Shown here piece after piece: positions 16,721 through 25,737 of a stretch of DNA of 64,000 nt (its first letter is position 1; every line of letters starts with the position of its first letter). The DNA is from Bacillota bacterium. GTDB taxonomy: Bacteria; Bacillota; Sulfobacillia; Sulfobacillales; Sulfobacillaceae. Where the stretch lies: NCBI GenBank assembly GCA_023475835.1, contig JAMCVM010000133.1, positions 1-64,000 of the forward strand. The letters run 5' to 3'. The notes beneath the pieces are model-generated. The model was given only the letters and a program-made list of their open reading frames with translations. It had not been told where the DNA came from and made no database searches. Made by a program: the position numbers and the translations under genes.

Positions 16721-17711
16721 TTCCAGCATTTTCCACCAAGGGACCGGGCATGGCGTTCTCAGTGCCGTGAGAAATGCACAGCGCCAGGCGCTTGGGGGCG
16801 TGCGGACCGGTCAGAAATGGCGGCCAAATCTGCCAAGTTAGCCACAACCCACGGGGGATGCTCCGATCACGGAACGTCTAGGAATGAGAGTAAAGGATTG
16901 CAAGTCCACGATGGGTTCTCGAGTCTAAGACTCGGCGGCGGAATTTTGTCGATGAATAGGTGACGCATCCTCCGGGAACGGATCGCGACCCCACGAGATT
17001 CTTCCCAATGCGATACTTACGCTCGCCCTCGACACCAAGACGCTTTAGAAATCGTCCGGTTGGTTCAAGATGCTGATGTGTGGAAGAAGGGTTTGTGCAC
17101 ACAGGGAGGGACTCGCACGGGAGCACCGAGTATTGGAAGATGACCGATCCCCGGGGAGAGCACGAGATTGACCTCCGTATTTCAGCAGGCGCTGGGAAAG
17201 AACCAGCGATCCTCGAAGCACACAACCATCGTTGCGATCCCCTACCGGTTCTGCCGTTGGCGTGAATCGTGTGGATGAAACTAGACGCGGGACATACAAG
17301 CGACTAACCAGAGGTGCGCCACATGCTGGAATCCCTTTCAATCTAAGAGTTTCAGACCATCCTGAGCACATTAGCCTCGTGGCTTTCCCCGAAAGATCGT
17401 GAGGATGTAGAGAGTGTATAGGCCTTGGGTCGCCGGGAAACGCAAGAAGAGGAGCCATCGGTCAAAAGGCTCCGTTTCATCCTTCCGTGCGCACCCTCTA
17501 TCTATCGCTGCTTGCCAACGCCAAAGCCCATCCCAGCTTCCGGTACACCGCTTTCGGAACCCGCTCCTGGCGCTTAATGCTTAAAAGCCAGACGGTGAGA
17601 AAGCCCTGATTCTCGAAGAGCCGACACTGCACCTAAAACGGGTGGAGGGCGACCCAGGCGGAGGTGGTCAGCCGAGGACACCGCCTGCCGTGCTATTCGC
17701 ATGCACTATTC
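16721..17711. other. Spacer with heavily decayed coding fragments
   Basis: About 990 bp. At 17323-17460 a frame opening MLESLS and continuing ILSTLASWLSPKDREDVESV is broken by TAA and TAG, so it looks like the end of a dead gene of unknown family. At 17480-17560 a stretch reading LYLSLLANAKAHPSFRY faintly recalls the N-terminal part of group II intron reverse transcriptases, but it is short and soon stops. Nothing here appears functional. Confidence 0.4.
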
Positions 17712-18986
17712 CTATTCCCAGGGGCCCTCTTCTTCGAACCACGGATACTGCGTCGGAGGCTTCCCGATCTGTTTGACCATCTGAGCCGCCTTCATGGTTT
17801 CTCCGGCCCGACGGTCTTTCACCTCGATGAGAAACTCCCACCAATCACCAAAGTCGAAAATGAACTGCAACTTTTGGCCCTTCTCCAGGGCAAGGTCGCC
17901 CAGCGTGACATCCGCAGGGAAGGCATCCTCCGTCTCTCCGATTTCGATCGAACTCGCTCGGGAATGGCCAAGATAAAAAATCCAAAGATGGTCGTCGTCA
18001 AAGCCCACGGCGTTCAAAATTTCGGTGTGTAAGTGATAAAGGCTCATCGTCGCAGGTGCGTCGAGGGTCATGGTAAAGTCGTGGAACTTTAGCTTTATTG
18101 TGAGCCGGTAGACGCCATCGAAGGGCTTGGCCCGAGTGTAGCTGACCGTCGGCAAGGAAAAGCCTCCGGTATACTCATCATAGGTGTAGGCATCAATGGC
18201 CCACTCGGGATCGTTCGCCATAGCCCACGCTACCAAGGAATCGCTCAAACCGCGAAGGGGAACGGTTCGGCCGCCCAGGCGCACCAAAGGCGAGGGGTTG
18301 AAGAGATTATAGAACAGGGGGCGTGCGGGAGTTTCTCGAAAAGCCCCTCGAACCAACAGTGCCAAAAACAGTTTGCGCGGGGTCCAGTCGGGCTGGTTGC
18401 GAGCGGAAACAAGGTCCACGAGCATCTCTCGCACGGCGGCGTCCGCCTGTTCCCGAGCGGGTTCGTTCACCATTGTGGGAGTAACTGAGAATCGACCCGC
18501 CTTGCGATTGATACAGCGCACTTCCACCGCATCATAGCCAGGGCCTGTTTTCTGAACCCACCGTATCAAGTCAGGAGGAAGATTTTCGACACGCCTGTGC
18601 CCCACTAGGGAGAATGTGGGTCCTCCGTCCGGCGTTTCTAGTACCAGTTGCTGCGGGGCTGGCTGACCCTCTCGCTCTCTTGCCACCACCCACAGCATTT
18701 CGGCTAGTTCCGGCACCCACCGTAGCTCAGTACGTTGACGTTTGGGGCCAAGAGGTTGCAGGAGCACGCATCCCTCGATCATACGCGGGGCAAAGGCAAA
18801 GCCTTGGCGGGGCAGCGTGACGACATCGATATTCTTGGCACTCCAACTGACGGCGCGCTTTAACAATCGCTCGGGAGTGTCACCCCAGCGGGGCATCAAG
18901 GCCTCCACCACTTGCTCGCGAGTCAAAAACCCCGTTCCCGAATCCAATAGCTGATAAAAATCTTGTTTTGTTATGGACGACGCCAC
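17712..18986 (-). CDS. Protein with C-terminal pRiA4b ORF-3-like domain
   Basis: A 424-residue soluble protein. The last ~150 residues match the plasmid pRiA4b ORF-3-like domain: YRLTIKLKFHDFTMTLDAPATMSLYHLHTEI, then GFDDDHLWIFYLG, VTLGDLALEKGQKLQFIFDFGDWWEF, where the FDFGDxW segment is the hallmark. The domain is found in many bacteria and mobile elements; its biochemical role is unknown. The N-terminal ~260 residues (ITKQDFYQLLDSGTGFLTREQVVEAL onward) I do not recognise; they contain Arg-rich segments and no membrane region. The GTG at 18986 has AAAGGAGA with 6-nt spacing, a better start than the ATG 38 codons upstream. It is flanked by decayed DNA on both sides and might be acquired cargo. 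Confidence 0.8.
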   Translation of the reverse strand: MASSITKQDFYQLLDSGTGFLTREQVVEALMPRWGDTPERLLKRAVSWSAKNIDVVTLPRQGFAFAPRMIEGCVLLQPLGPKRQRTELRWVPELAEMLWVVAREREGQPAPQQLVLETPDGGPTFSLVGHRRVENLPPDLIRWVQKTGPGYDAVEVRCINRKAGRFSVTPTMVNEPAREQADAAVREMLVDLVSARNQPDWTPRKLFLALLVRGAFRETPARPLFYNLFNPSPLVRLGGRTVPLRGLSDSLVAWAMANDPEWAIDAYTYDEYTGGFSLPTVSYTRAKPFDGVYRLTIKLKFHDFTMTLDAPATMSLYHLHTEILNAVGFDDDHLWIFYLGHSRASSIEIGETEDAFPADVTLGDLALEKGQKLQFIFDFGDWWEFLIEVKDRRAGETMKAAQMVKQIGKPPTQYPWFEEEGPWE

Positions 18987-20085
18987 GGTTCTTCTCCTTT
19001 CGAAACATCCACGCTGAATCTCGTCAATACGTAATGTAATTCGCCGTCCATCCTTGGGTTCCTGCCGGTCTTTGTCGAATTCCCTAAGGTTCGATGTCAT
19101 GGTGGCCTAGGACCGTGACCAGATCTTGGTGCTGCGACTCAGGTGAAAGCAGGGAACCGACCGTTGTGCTCGCCCCGTAAGCGCCGCTGTGGTCAATTTC
19201 AGCCGGCAAAAACTGTAGATCACTGCGGTCATGAAGCGTCATTTGGGGCCGAGGTGCAACCGCTGTGATCCGTCCGTTTGACGCGCATGATCAAGGCGCA
19301 ATCATCGAAATGGCATGGTCTAAAGATTGCAGCGACTAGTGCCGCGAGAACGTATACCGGCGCCAAAGGAGGGCGCCCAGGATCATCGCTTTGGCAGGTG
19401 GCTAGGCCTGTGCCCAAAGCGTCGGGAGACCTGTTTCTTCACAGTGGGACCGCGACTAATTCGGGATGGCACGCAGTTTTCCAAGCAGGACCGGTGGGTC
19501 GATGTCGATGAAGAGGTGACCAATTTTCGGTGGCGATGCGCGGACCAACGGCATTTCCCCAACAAGGAAAACTATGACCCGCGTGCAGTATATACGCGTA
19601 CAGCCAAAACATCGGCCGCCTTGGTTGCCGACTTCAGAGCTGGCGAATGGGGCAGATTGCAGGATCTCGGGTGCTAAAGAAGGACGCATCTCGAACGGCA
19701 TGCCTCGGAACGGATATCGTCATCAATCGCTATGAGGTAGGTTCCGCGCTCGTCAGCGCACGGTAAAACACTGCAACGTCTACTAGCACCCAAGGGACGC
19801 TGCTAGTTCGCGCCAACGATTCACCCGACCAATAGTGCCTTAGTGCCTATGATGACAAGAATCTTAGGAAGCGTGGACCCGCCCGGATTTTTCACCCAGC
19901 CGCTATGGTCAAGAAAGCAGGATAGGTAGCGTATGGTATTGAATTAAAGTGGTTGCGAGGGGCGCTTGGGACACCACGCGCCCCAATGCGTTCGCAGTGT
20001 CGTTGACTGGGGCTGGCATGGGAGATGACCATGTGCGGAGACCTGGGAAAATTCTTGTTGGAGAGGTTTGGAAGGAGCTTTGAGC
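18987..20085. other. Long spacer, no gene recognised
   Basis: About 1.1 kb between divergent genes. A 116-codon plus-strand frame (19327-19677) has no ribosome site and no recognisable motif; its Arg/Trp-rich composition suggests a chance frame or an old relic. The right end holds the AAGGAG used by the aldo/keto reductase gene. Confidence 0.5.
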
Positions 20086-21072
20086 ATGCAATATCGATCA
20101 TTAGGGTATACCGGGCTGAAGGTATCGACGATCGGGCTTGGCACGAATAGCTTAGGAGGGCGTGCGAACCCAGTCGCATCAGCGGAAATTTTGGCCAAGG
20201 CGTTGGATCTCGGCATCAATCTGGTCGACACCGCAAATGTCTATACCGGGGGTCAAAGCGAGACGCTGATTGGGCAAGCGTTGGCGGGACCGCTGAAGCA
20301 TCGCCGAGAGGAGATGATTTTAGCCACCAAGGCTGGGATGCCAGTGCGAGAAGGGCCTAATCAACGCGGGTTGAGCCGATGGCATATACTGCGCGAGGTT
20401 GACAAGAGTTTGATTCGTCTTCAGACTGACTATATTGACCTATTTCAGGTACATACCTGGGACCCGGAAACCTCCCTCGAAGAGACCCTCTATACGTTGA
20501 ATACGCTGGTCCAAAGTGGCAAGGTGCGCTATGTGGGTTCTTCGAATTACCGCGCCTGGGAAAGTATGAAGGCCAATCAGGTGAGTCGCGAACACCACCT
20601 GGTTCAATTTCAAAGCGTACAGTTATCCTATTCGTTGGCAGATCGAACTCCCGAACGGGAAATTCTACCGATGTGTCGGGATCAGGGCATGGGCGTCATC
20701 GCCTACTACCCATTGGCCGGGGGAATTTTGAGCGGCAAGTATCAAGGAGGCCATATCCCTGAAGGTTCTCGCGCAGACGTGGACCAGCGCTTTGGTCAAC
20801 GCCTTCAGACCCGCTATCTTGAATTGGCCGGGATCGTGAGCGAAGTGGCCAACGAGATAGATAGTAGGCCGGCTCAGGTGGCTTTGGCGTGGCTCTTGAC
20901 TCGGCCTGAGACGAGTTCGGCGATTGTTGGAGCTTCGCGCGCGGCTCAGGTAGAGGAGAACGCTCAGGCGGCAGACCTGGTCTTGCCGCCTGCCGTGATC
21001 GAACGACTGGACACGGCCAGCGAGGCCTTTCGGTGGACGCGGCCCTTTGGGGACGCTAGACTGAGCCACTAG
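20086..21072 (+). CDS. Aldo/keto reductase
   Basis: A 328-residue (beta/alpha)8 NAD(P)H-dependent aldo/keto reductase. It has the opening MQYRSLGYTGLKVSTIGLGT, NLVDTANVYTGGQSE with catalytic Asp and Tyr, ILATKAGM with catalytic Lys, DYIDLFQVHTWDP with catalytic His and the late SSAIVGASRAAQVEENAQA coenzyme-binding segment. This AKR subgroup (YajO/GSP69-like) reduces aldehydes or ketones of varied origin; the substrate cannot be read from sequence. Start ATG 20086 has AAGGAG 8 nt upstream. It is a single-gene unit followed by an imperfect hairpin. Confidence 0.92.
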   Translation: MQYRSLGYTGLKVSTIGLGTNSLGGRANPVASAEILAKALDLGINLVDTANVYTGGQSETLIGQALAGPLKHRREEMILATKAGMPVREGPNQRGLSRWHILREVDKSLIRLQTDYIDLFQVHTWDPETSLEETLYTLNTLVQSGKVRYVGSSNYRAWESMKANQVSREHHLVQFQSVQLSYSLADRTPEREILPMCRDQGMGVIAYYPLAGGILSGKYQGGHIPEGSRADVDQRFGQRLQTRYLELAGIVSEVANEIDSRPAQVALAWLLTRPETSSAIVGASRAAQVEENAQAADLVLPPAVIERLDTASEAFRWTRPFGDARLSH

Positions 21073-21129
21073 CGAGGACGCAAAATCCCGGCAAAGGAGT
21101 GCGATTGCATGGGACGAGAGAGCTAACAG

Positions 21130-21171
21130 AGACGGTGTCTCGGAGAAGGATTTCTCCCAGGCACCGTGTCT
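21130..21171 (+). terminator. Imperfect hairpin after the aldo/keto reductase gene
   Basis: The arms 21130-21147 and 21152-21171 can pair over most of their length (AGAC..GGTG with CACCGTGTCT, and GGAGAA with TTCTCC) around a GGAT loop. No T tract follows, so it may be a weak or factor-dependent terminator. Confidence 0.4.
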
Positions 21172-21310
21172 ATATACCCGGCATTACAGATCTGATTATG
21201 GGGACCGTGGCTGGGAGAAATCTGTGGGCAAGCAAAGTTTAGGCCGATCGAAACAATCCGAATGTCCACGGGCCTCTGTTCCAAAATATTGGAAGCACTT
21301 CGGTAATCCC

Positions 21311-21351
21311 GTGATCGATGTCACAAACGCTGAGCCCCACCTTGATATACT
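21311..21351 (+). promoter_or_regulatory. CRP/FNR-type palindrome with correctly placed -10
   Basis: GTGA-TCGATG-TCAC (21311-21324) is a perfect half-site pair. TATACT (21346-21351) begins 28.5 nt from its centre, the geometry of a class II activator promoter with the site near -41.5. No gene starts close by; the next plus-strand gene is the membrane pair from 21849, about 490 nt downstream. Similar sites lie ahead of other genes in this window. Confidence 0.6.
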
Positions 21352-21848
21352 ACGTTCGGAACTCGATGGAGATAGGTCGTGTGGCCTTGGACTATCAAAA
21401 GAAAGTATGGTTAAGGACTCCGCTGCAACTGGCCTCAAAAGAGTACCCTAAAAGCGGATTTTTATAGTTTGGAGGGAAGGAACGGTCTGGACCGGAGAGT
21501 CATACATGCGCATGGCGAACAGGATCTTTGATGACGTCGGCATTTCGACGAGAAGTCGCTGTGCAGTATCAAGGACATCTTCCAGCAGGTCCGAGATCCC
21601 GGATAGCGACTAAAACACTTTTACAGAATCGAGAATCGGCCAAGACCGACCGACGCGATCTGCGTTAGCAAAATGGATGAGTTCCTTGGGGATGGGCCCC
21701 AGTTTCTCGACCTTTGCGGCGGCGATCCGCCCATTGGTTGAGGTGGCCGAATGACGAAGAGTATCCTTAGTAACCGCGTGGCCCGCGGTATACTTCGGTG
21801 ACCGACGGCATTTTGGCGAAGCATTGACCCGAAAGTAGGTGGTCTCCT
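21352..21848. other. Spacer or leader ahead of the membrane-protein pair
   Basis: About 500 bp with no recognised gene. If the CRP/FNR-type promoter at 21311-21351 drives the membrane pair, this would be an unusually long leader; a small RNA or a lost gene is also possible. Confidence 0.35.
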
Positions 21849-23120
21849 ATGGATGTCTCATCCTCCGACAGCGGTGGATATAAACCTAGTATTAACATTG
21901 AACAGGCTCCGAGTGTGATGGCACCGATGATGCACATCGCCACCGCCTATGGGTTTGTCATCGCGGCGGCCGTATTGCTTTTGGCCAACGCTCCACAAGT
22001 GGCTCATGGCCTCTATGGAGATTCCAGGGTTATTTTGATGGTGCATTGTTTTTCCTTGGGCTTTTTATCGATGACTGCGATGGGCGTTTTGCAGCAGTGG
22101 GTGCCAGTGGTTTTCGACGTGCCGCCTCTTCCTCTTGCTAGGGTTACAGCGAATTTTCTATTGTATGTCGTCGGCATCCTGGGGTTCGCTTGGGGCTTAC
22201 TTCAACCACAGTGGGTAGTGCTGGCTTGTGCTGGAACTGTAATCGCTGTGGCGATTCTTATTTGGAGTGCCGGGGTCATAGGGCAACTTGCGCGATCATC
22301 GAGGCCGCGGGATATCATTGATCGAGGAATTCAGGCCGCGGTCATAGGATTCAACGTGGTGTGGGTTTTGGGAATCTTCATGGCATTGTCTTTTCTGGGG
22401 TGGTGGCCGGAATACCTGGTGCTCCCCATTCACATTGGGACCGCCTTGGTCGGATGGATGGGATTTTTGGTATTAACCGTCCAATTGAAACTTAACCCCA
22501 TGTTTTCCATGTCCAAAGGCAGCGGGATTAACCCGGCCGTGCCGCTGTACTTAGCGGCTGGCGGAGTGCTGTTAGCGTGGGTTTCTCTCTTCACAGGAAT
22601 GTTTTTATTCCGGGTGGGCGCCCTGCTCTGGACGGCAGCGATCATCGTAACGACCGTGCAGTCGATGCTTGTGGTGCTCCACGGCAAGGCAAAAACTTTT
22701 GATCGCGTGTTTGTGGGTGTTGCTGCAGGATGGTTCTTACTGTTGGCAGCGGCCGGTCTAGCCATGTGGTTGAATCCTTTGGCGGTTTTGTTCGCTTTTT
22801 GGGGGTTTTTGACCTTGATCTTTAGCTACCAGGCTCGAATCATCCCCTTCATCGTTGCCTTGATCGTGGCCAAGCGGACACCAGGTCCAATATTTAAAGC
22901 CTTTTTTATGGCTCAGGCGATGCATTCTCGCCATCAACCGCTGGCCGTCGGGATCATGGGGGTGGCCGGCGCGGTATTGTCGGCGATGGGGCGGATCCTG
23001 GTTCTGCCTCGTTTGGAAACAGCCGCGGGTGCCGTCGCATTGCTGTTGATCGGATCGGAGATCCAAGCGTTGGTTTCGGCTATGGCTCGCGGACGAAAGC
23101 AAGCGGCTTTGCGGTTATGA
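21849..23120 (+). CDS. Polytopic membrane protein, heme-copper-oxidase-I/NnrS-like
   Basis: A 423-residue integral membrane protein with about 12 hydrophobic segments. It carries histidines inside helices at MMHIATAYGFVIAAA, in LMVHCFSLGFLSMTAMGVLQQWVPVV and in LPIHIGTALVGWMGFLVLT. The pattern HCFSLGFLSMTxMGxLQQxxPV recalls the heme-bearing helices of NnrS and of subunit-I-like proteins of the heme-copper oxidase family, but typical catalytic copper ligands are not evident. NnrS-type proteins are tied to nitrogen-oxide metabolism. The gene forms an operon with a related membrane gene (ATGA overlap at 23117) and lies downstream of a CRP/FNR-type promoter shared with nitrate-related genes. The start ATG 21849 has only a weak ribosome site. 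The function is inferred, not established. Confidence 0.65.
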   Translation: MDVSSSDSGGYKPSINIEQAPSVMAPMMHIATAYGFVIAAAVLLLANAPQVAHGLYGDSRVILMVHCFSLGFLSMTAMGVLQQWVPVVFDVPPLPLARVTANFLLYVVGILGFAWGLLQPQWVVLACAGTVIAVAILIWSAGVIGQLARSSRPRDIIDRGIQAAVIGFNVVWVLGIFMALSFLGWWPEYLVLPIHIGTALVGWMGFLVLTVQLKLNPMFSMSKGSGINPAVPLYLAAGGVLLAWVSLFTGMFLFRVGALLWTAAIIVTTVQSMLVVLHGKAKTFDRVFVGVAAGWFLLLAAAGLAMWLNPLAVLFAFWGFLTLIFSYQARIIPFIVALIVAKRTPGPIFKAFFMAQAMHSRHQPLAVGIMGVAGAVLSAMGRILVLPRLETAAGAVALLLIGSEIQALVSAMARGRKQAALRL

Positions 23121-24388
23121 TCAAAAACACCATGAAACTCGGTCGTATCTATCCCGAGAAAACTACGCGTTTGGTTGTGCCAGTGTTATTTTGGGCGACA
23201 GGCATTGTCAGCATCATCGCAGGGCTTTTTAGGGTGTGGGCGGTGCGGAGTCTCTTGTTTCGCGGTGACGTCGGCCGCGGCTCAGTCATTTCCACGATTC
23301 ACCTGTTTACTCTGGGTGGATTGACGATGCTGATGATGGGGGCCTTATATCAGTTAGGGCCCGTCTTACTAAATTGTGATCCGGTTGCGACACGATACTC
23401 CTTTAGCCAATGGGCAATTTATCTGATAGGAATTACATTTTTTGTGTTTGGCCTGAACGACAACTGGAGGCTGGGCTTGGCTTTAGGCGGCATCGGGGTT
23501 TCTGCGGGAATTGTCTTTTTCCTAATCAATATGGTCGGCCGAATTCGGCGGCGGAATACCTGGAACGGCCCTGCGTTGTTTTTTGCTACTGCACTGGCTT
23601 ATCTGGCATTGACGCTGGGGCTGGGGCTCCTTTTACTGTTGCGCTATACGACGGGTGGCCCTTCGCTCGCGCATGAACTTTCGGTGCATTTGACGGTGGC
23701 CCTGGGGGGATGGTTTGGATTCTTGGTCACCGGAGTGAGCTACCGTCTTTGGGCCATGTTTGGTCGACGACACCATCAACCGCAGTATTGGATATGGACG
23801 TGGGCGTTGGGCAATACCGCCATTGTCCTTTTAGTCACAGGGTACGTGAGCGGCGTTTTATGGTTGACCGATGGGGGATGGGTGTGCCAACTGGTTGCAT
23901 TTGGTTTCTACGGCACCGATATAGTGGCAGCAGGCATGTTGGATCGCCGTACCATGACAGATCCTGCGCTGCGGACGCTTGTGCCGAGCTTAGCTTCTTT
24001 GGCTCTGTGGGAATTGCTTGGGAGTTGGGCCATGTTGGGGAGACACGAATTGTGGGTTCCGGCTTTGTTCGTTTACGGACTGGGATGGGTAGGAATGAGC
24101 TTTCTCGGGTTCGTGCAAAAGATCTTGCCGTTTATGGTGTGGTTACATCGATATGCCCACGTTCACGGTCAGGGCAAGATGCCTCGATTAGAAGATATTT
24201 GGCATCCTTCCTGGGGCTATGGGCCCATCGTCGGGACGATATTGGGGTTAGCCCTGATGTTAATCGGATACGGGACGGTGTCAGGACCAGTCTTTACGGT
24301 GGGCGTCGGGCTTCAGATCTTGGCGTGGATGCTGCTGATCGCCACGGGCGCTCGGGCACTTTGGGGGCCCCACCGCCCGCTCCGGTGA
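23117..24388 (+). CDS. Polytopic membrane protein, partner of the preceding gene
   Basis: A 423-residue protein of the same length and general design as its upstream neighbour, with about 11-12 membrane segments. It repeats the diagnostic helix: STIHLFTLGGLTMLMMGALYQLGPVL, and has a second histidine-bearing helix SVHLTVALGGWFGFLVTGVSYRLWAMF and the segment LPFMVWLHRYAHVHG. It is probably a distant paralogue arising from duplication, and the two may form a heterodimer. The hydrophobic helices with paired histidines suggest heme or quinone binding, as in NnrS-like and oxidase-subunit-I-like proteins. ATG 23117 overlaps the previous stop (ATGA), so expression is coupled. No downstream partner follows. 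Confidence 0.65.
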   Translation: MIKNTMKLGRIYPEKTTRLVVPVLFWATGIVSIIAGLFRVWAVRSLLFRGDVGRGSVISTIHLFTLGGLTMLMMGALYQLGPVLLNCDPVATRYSFSQWAIYLIGITFFVFGLNDNWRLGLALGGIGVSAGIVFFLINMVGRIRRRNTWNGPALFFATALAYLALTLGLGLLLLLRYTTGGPSLAHELSVHLTVALGGWFGFLVTGVSYRLWAMFGRRHHQPQYWIWTWALGNTAIVLLVTGYVSGVLWLTDGGWVCQLVAFGFYGTDIVAAGMLDRRTMTDPALRTLVPSLASLALWELLGSWAMLGRHELWVPALFVYGLGWVGMSFLGFVQKILPFMVWLHRYAHVHGQGKMPRLEDIWHPSWGYGPIVGTILGLALMLIGYGTVSGPVFTVGVGLQILAWMLLIATGARALWGPHRPLR

Positions 24389-25169
24389 AGGAAGTTTCGC
24401 CGAGATAGCGCACTTGTAACGGGCGGTCACGACCTTGCCGGGCGTAGTGAAGTCTCCACTGCCCCCGAGGATCTTAGACAAAACCACGTGCACAATGTCA
24501 GATCGGCACGGTATGAGAGCGCGTGAGCCGTTTCAGGCATCAAGGCCACGTTTGCCGCCAAGGGTGGTATCAACTATTGTCCTTCTGGAGCCAACTTCCC
24601 TAGTGGGGTACGATTCTCCGATAAGGAAGGTCAGGCGGGAAAGACACGATCAAACCGCCAACATTCGATGATTCCAGCTCAGCCCTCACCATTGTTGGAC
24701 TGAACCGTTCCGCGATGGGTTAAAAAACGTCTCGGCCGGCATTCTGCGACCAGCGATGGTGACGAAAGGACTAAACGGAATCGCAGACGACCATGGCACG
24801 CAGATGGCGACGGGATTGGGTCGAAAGAGGCGGTTTCGTGCAATGGTATCGAGTGCCACATGAGCGCGCGGGTGCCCTTACTGGAAAACGATAATGCAGC
24901 AAGGCGTTGAGACGCTCGTGGCTTTAGCACCAAACCGTTAAGTTTCGTCCACGCGCAGTAAGTATAGGTAATATAAACTGAAACGATTTCAGACACCTAC
25001 CCTGGCGGAATGAGCCCCTGATGTGCGGCGAAATTGAGAAATCACGATAAATTTAGAACGTTTAGAGAACCAGATCGAAACGCGCCAAAGTGGGCTTATA
25101 ATCCCACAATGGATGTGGGACAGTCTGTAGGGATTACTGAAGACGGATCGGGTTTTTATCATCGACATA
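24389..25169. other. Spacer upstream of the marR-clc unit
   Basis: About 780 bp without a recognised gene. A palindrome TCCCACA-ATGGA-TGTGGGA (25102-25108 with 25114-25120) lies 49 bp before the -35 of the marR promoter and could be an operator or a hairpin. Confidence 0.45.
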
Positions 25170-25199
25170 TTGACTATAAAAATCGCGTTACGATATAAT
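25170..25199 (+). promoter_or_regulatory. Sigma-70 promoter of the marR-clc operon
   Basis: TTGACT (25170-25175) and a consensus TATAAT (25194-25199) are separated by 18 bp. The ATG of the MarR-type gene lies 37 bp downstream of the -10. Confidence 0.8.
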
Positions 25200-25236
25200 C
25201 AGACGGGGTTTGAAAACATTACTGAGGAGAATTGAT

Positions 25237-25737
25237 ATGACTTCAACACAAGTGCCCGTGACGCAAGCGGAATACGTGGCCTTGGCCCAGTTCCGCTATG
25301 GCCTACGACGGTTTTTGCGGTTTAGTGAAGCGGCAGCCCGAGCCCACGGCCTTACCCCACAACAGCATCAGTTATTGCTGGCCATCAAGGGGTTCCCCGG
25401 GCGCCAATGGGCGACGGTGAATGAACTCGCAGAGCGCCTACAACTTCAACAACATAGTGTGGTTGGCATTGTCGATCGCTCGGAGCACGCTTCACTGGTA
25501 TTTCGGGTCTCACACGCCGAAGATCTTCGGGTCACGGAAGTTCATCTAACGCCGGATGGCGAACGGATATTGGAATCGCTTACCGTGACCCACCGTGAAG
25601 AACTTAAGCGTACCGGCGAGTTCATACAAACGTTCCTTCGTCTTCAGTCCGCGATCGAAGACAATGATTTAGCACCCGTGAAGGAAGGTGGAGAAAACCA
25701 TATCGTCGTTGAACCGTGGGAATTTGCGGGACTTTAG
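25237..25737 (+). CDS. MarR-family transcriptional regulator
   Basis: A 166-residue winged-helix regulator of the MarR type. It has the N-terminal dimerisation helix, LTPQQHQLLLAIKG, the recognition region VNELAERLQLQQHSVVGIVDR and a wing DLRVTEVHLTPDGERILESL, all in the usual order and spacing. It probably senses a small ligand or redox state and controls its own transcript. The start ATG 25237 follows GAGGAGAATTGAT. The last 50 bp overlap the ClC channel gene, so the regulator and channel are co-expressed. Confidence 0.9.
   Translation: MTSTQVPVTQAEYVALAQFRYGLRRFLRFSEAAARAHGLTPQQHQLLLAIKGFPGRQWATVNELAERLQLQQHSVVGIVDRSEHASLVFRVSHAEDLRVTEVHLTPDGERILESLTVTHREELKRTGEFIQTFLRLQSAIEDNDLAPVKEGGENHIVVEPWEFAGL

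Noticed and set aside
17480-17560. Group II intron reverse transcriptase remnant
   Set aside because: Only about 20 residues look similar and they stop quickly; no catalytic motif or intron RNA structure is visible.
19327-19677. 116-codon frame in the 19-20 kb spacer
   Set aside because: No ribosome site, no motif, and an unusual Arg/Trp/Pro-rich composition.
23710-24408. 232-codon plus-strand frame inside the second membrane gene
   Set aside because: It is out of frame with a clearly hydrophobic, family-like protein, has no ribosome site and an Arg/Gly/His-rich composition typical of overlapping chance frames.
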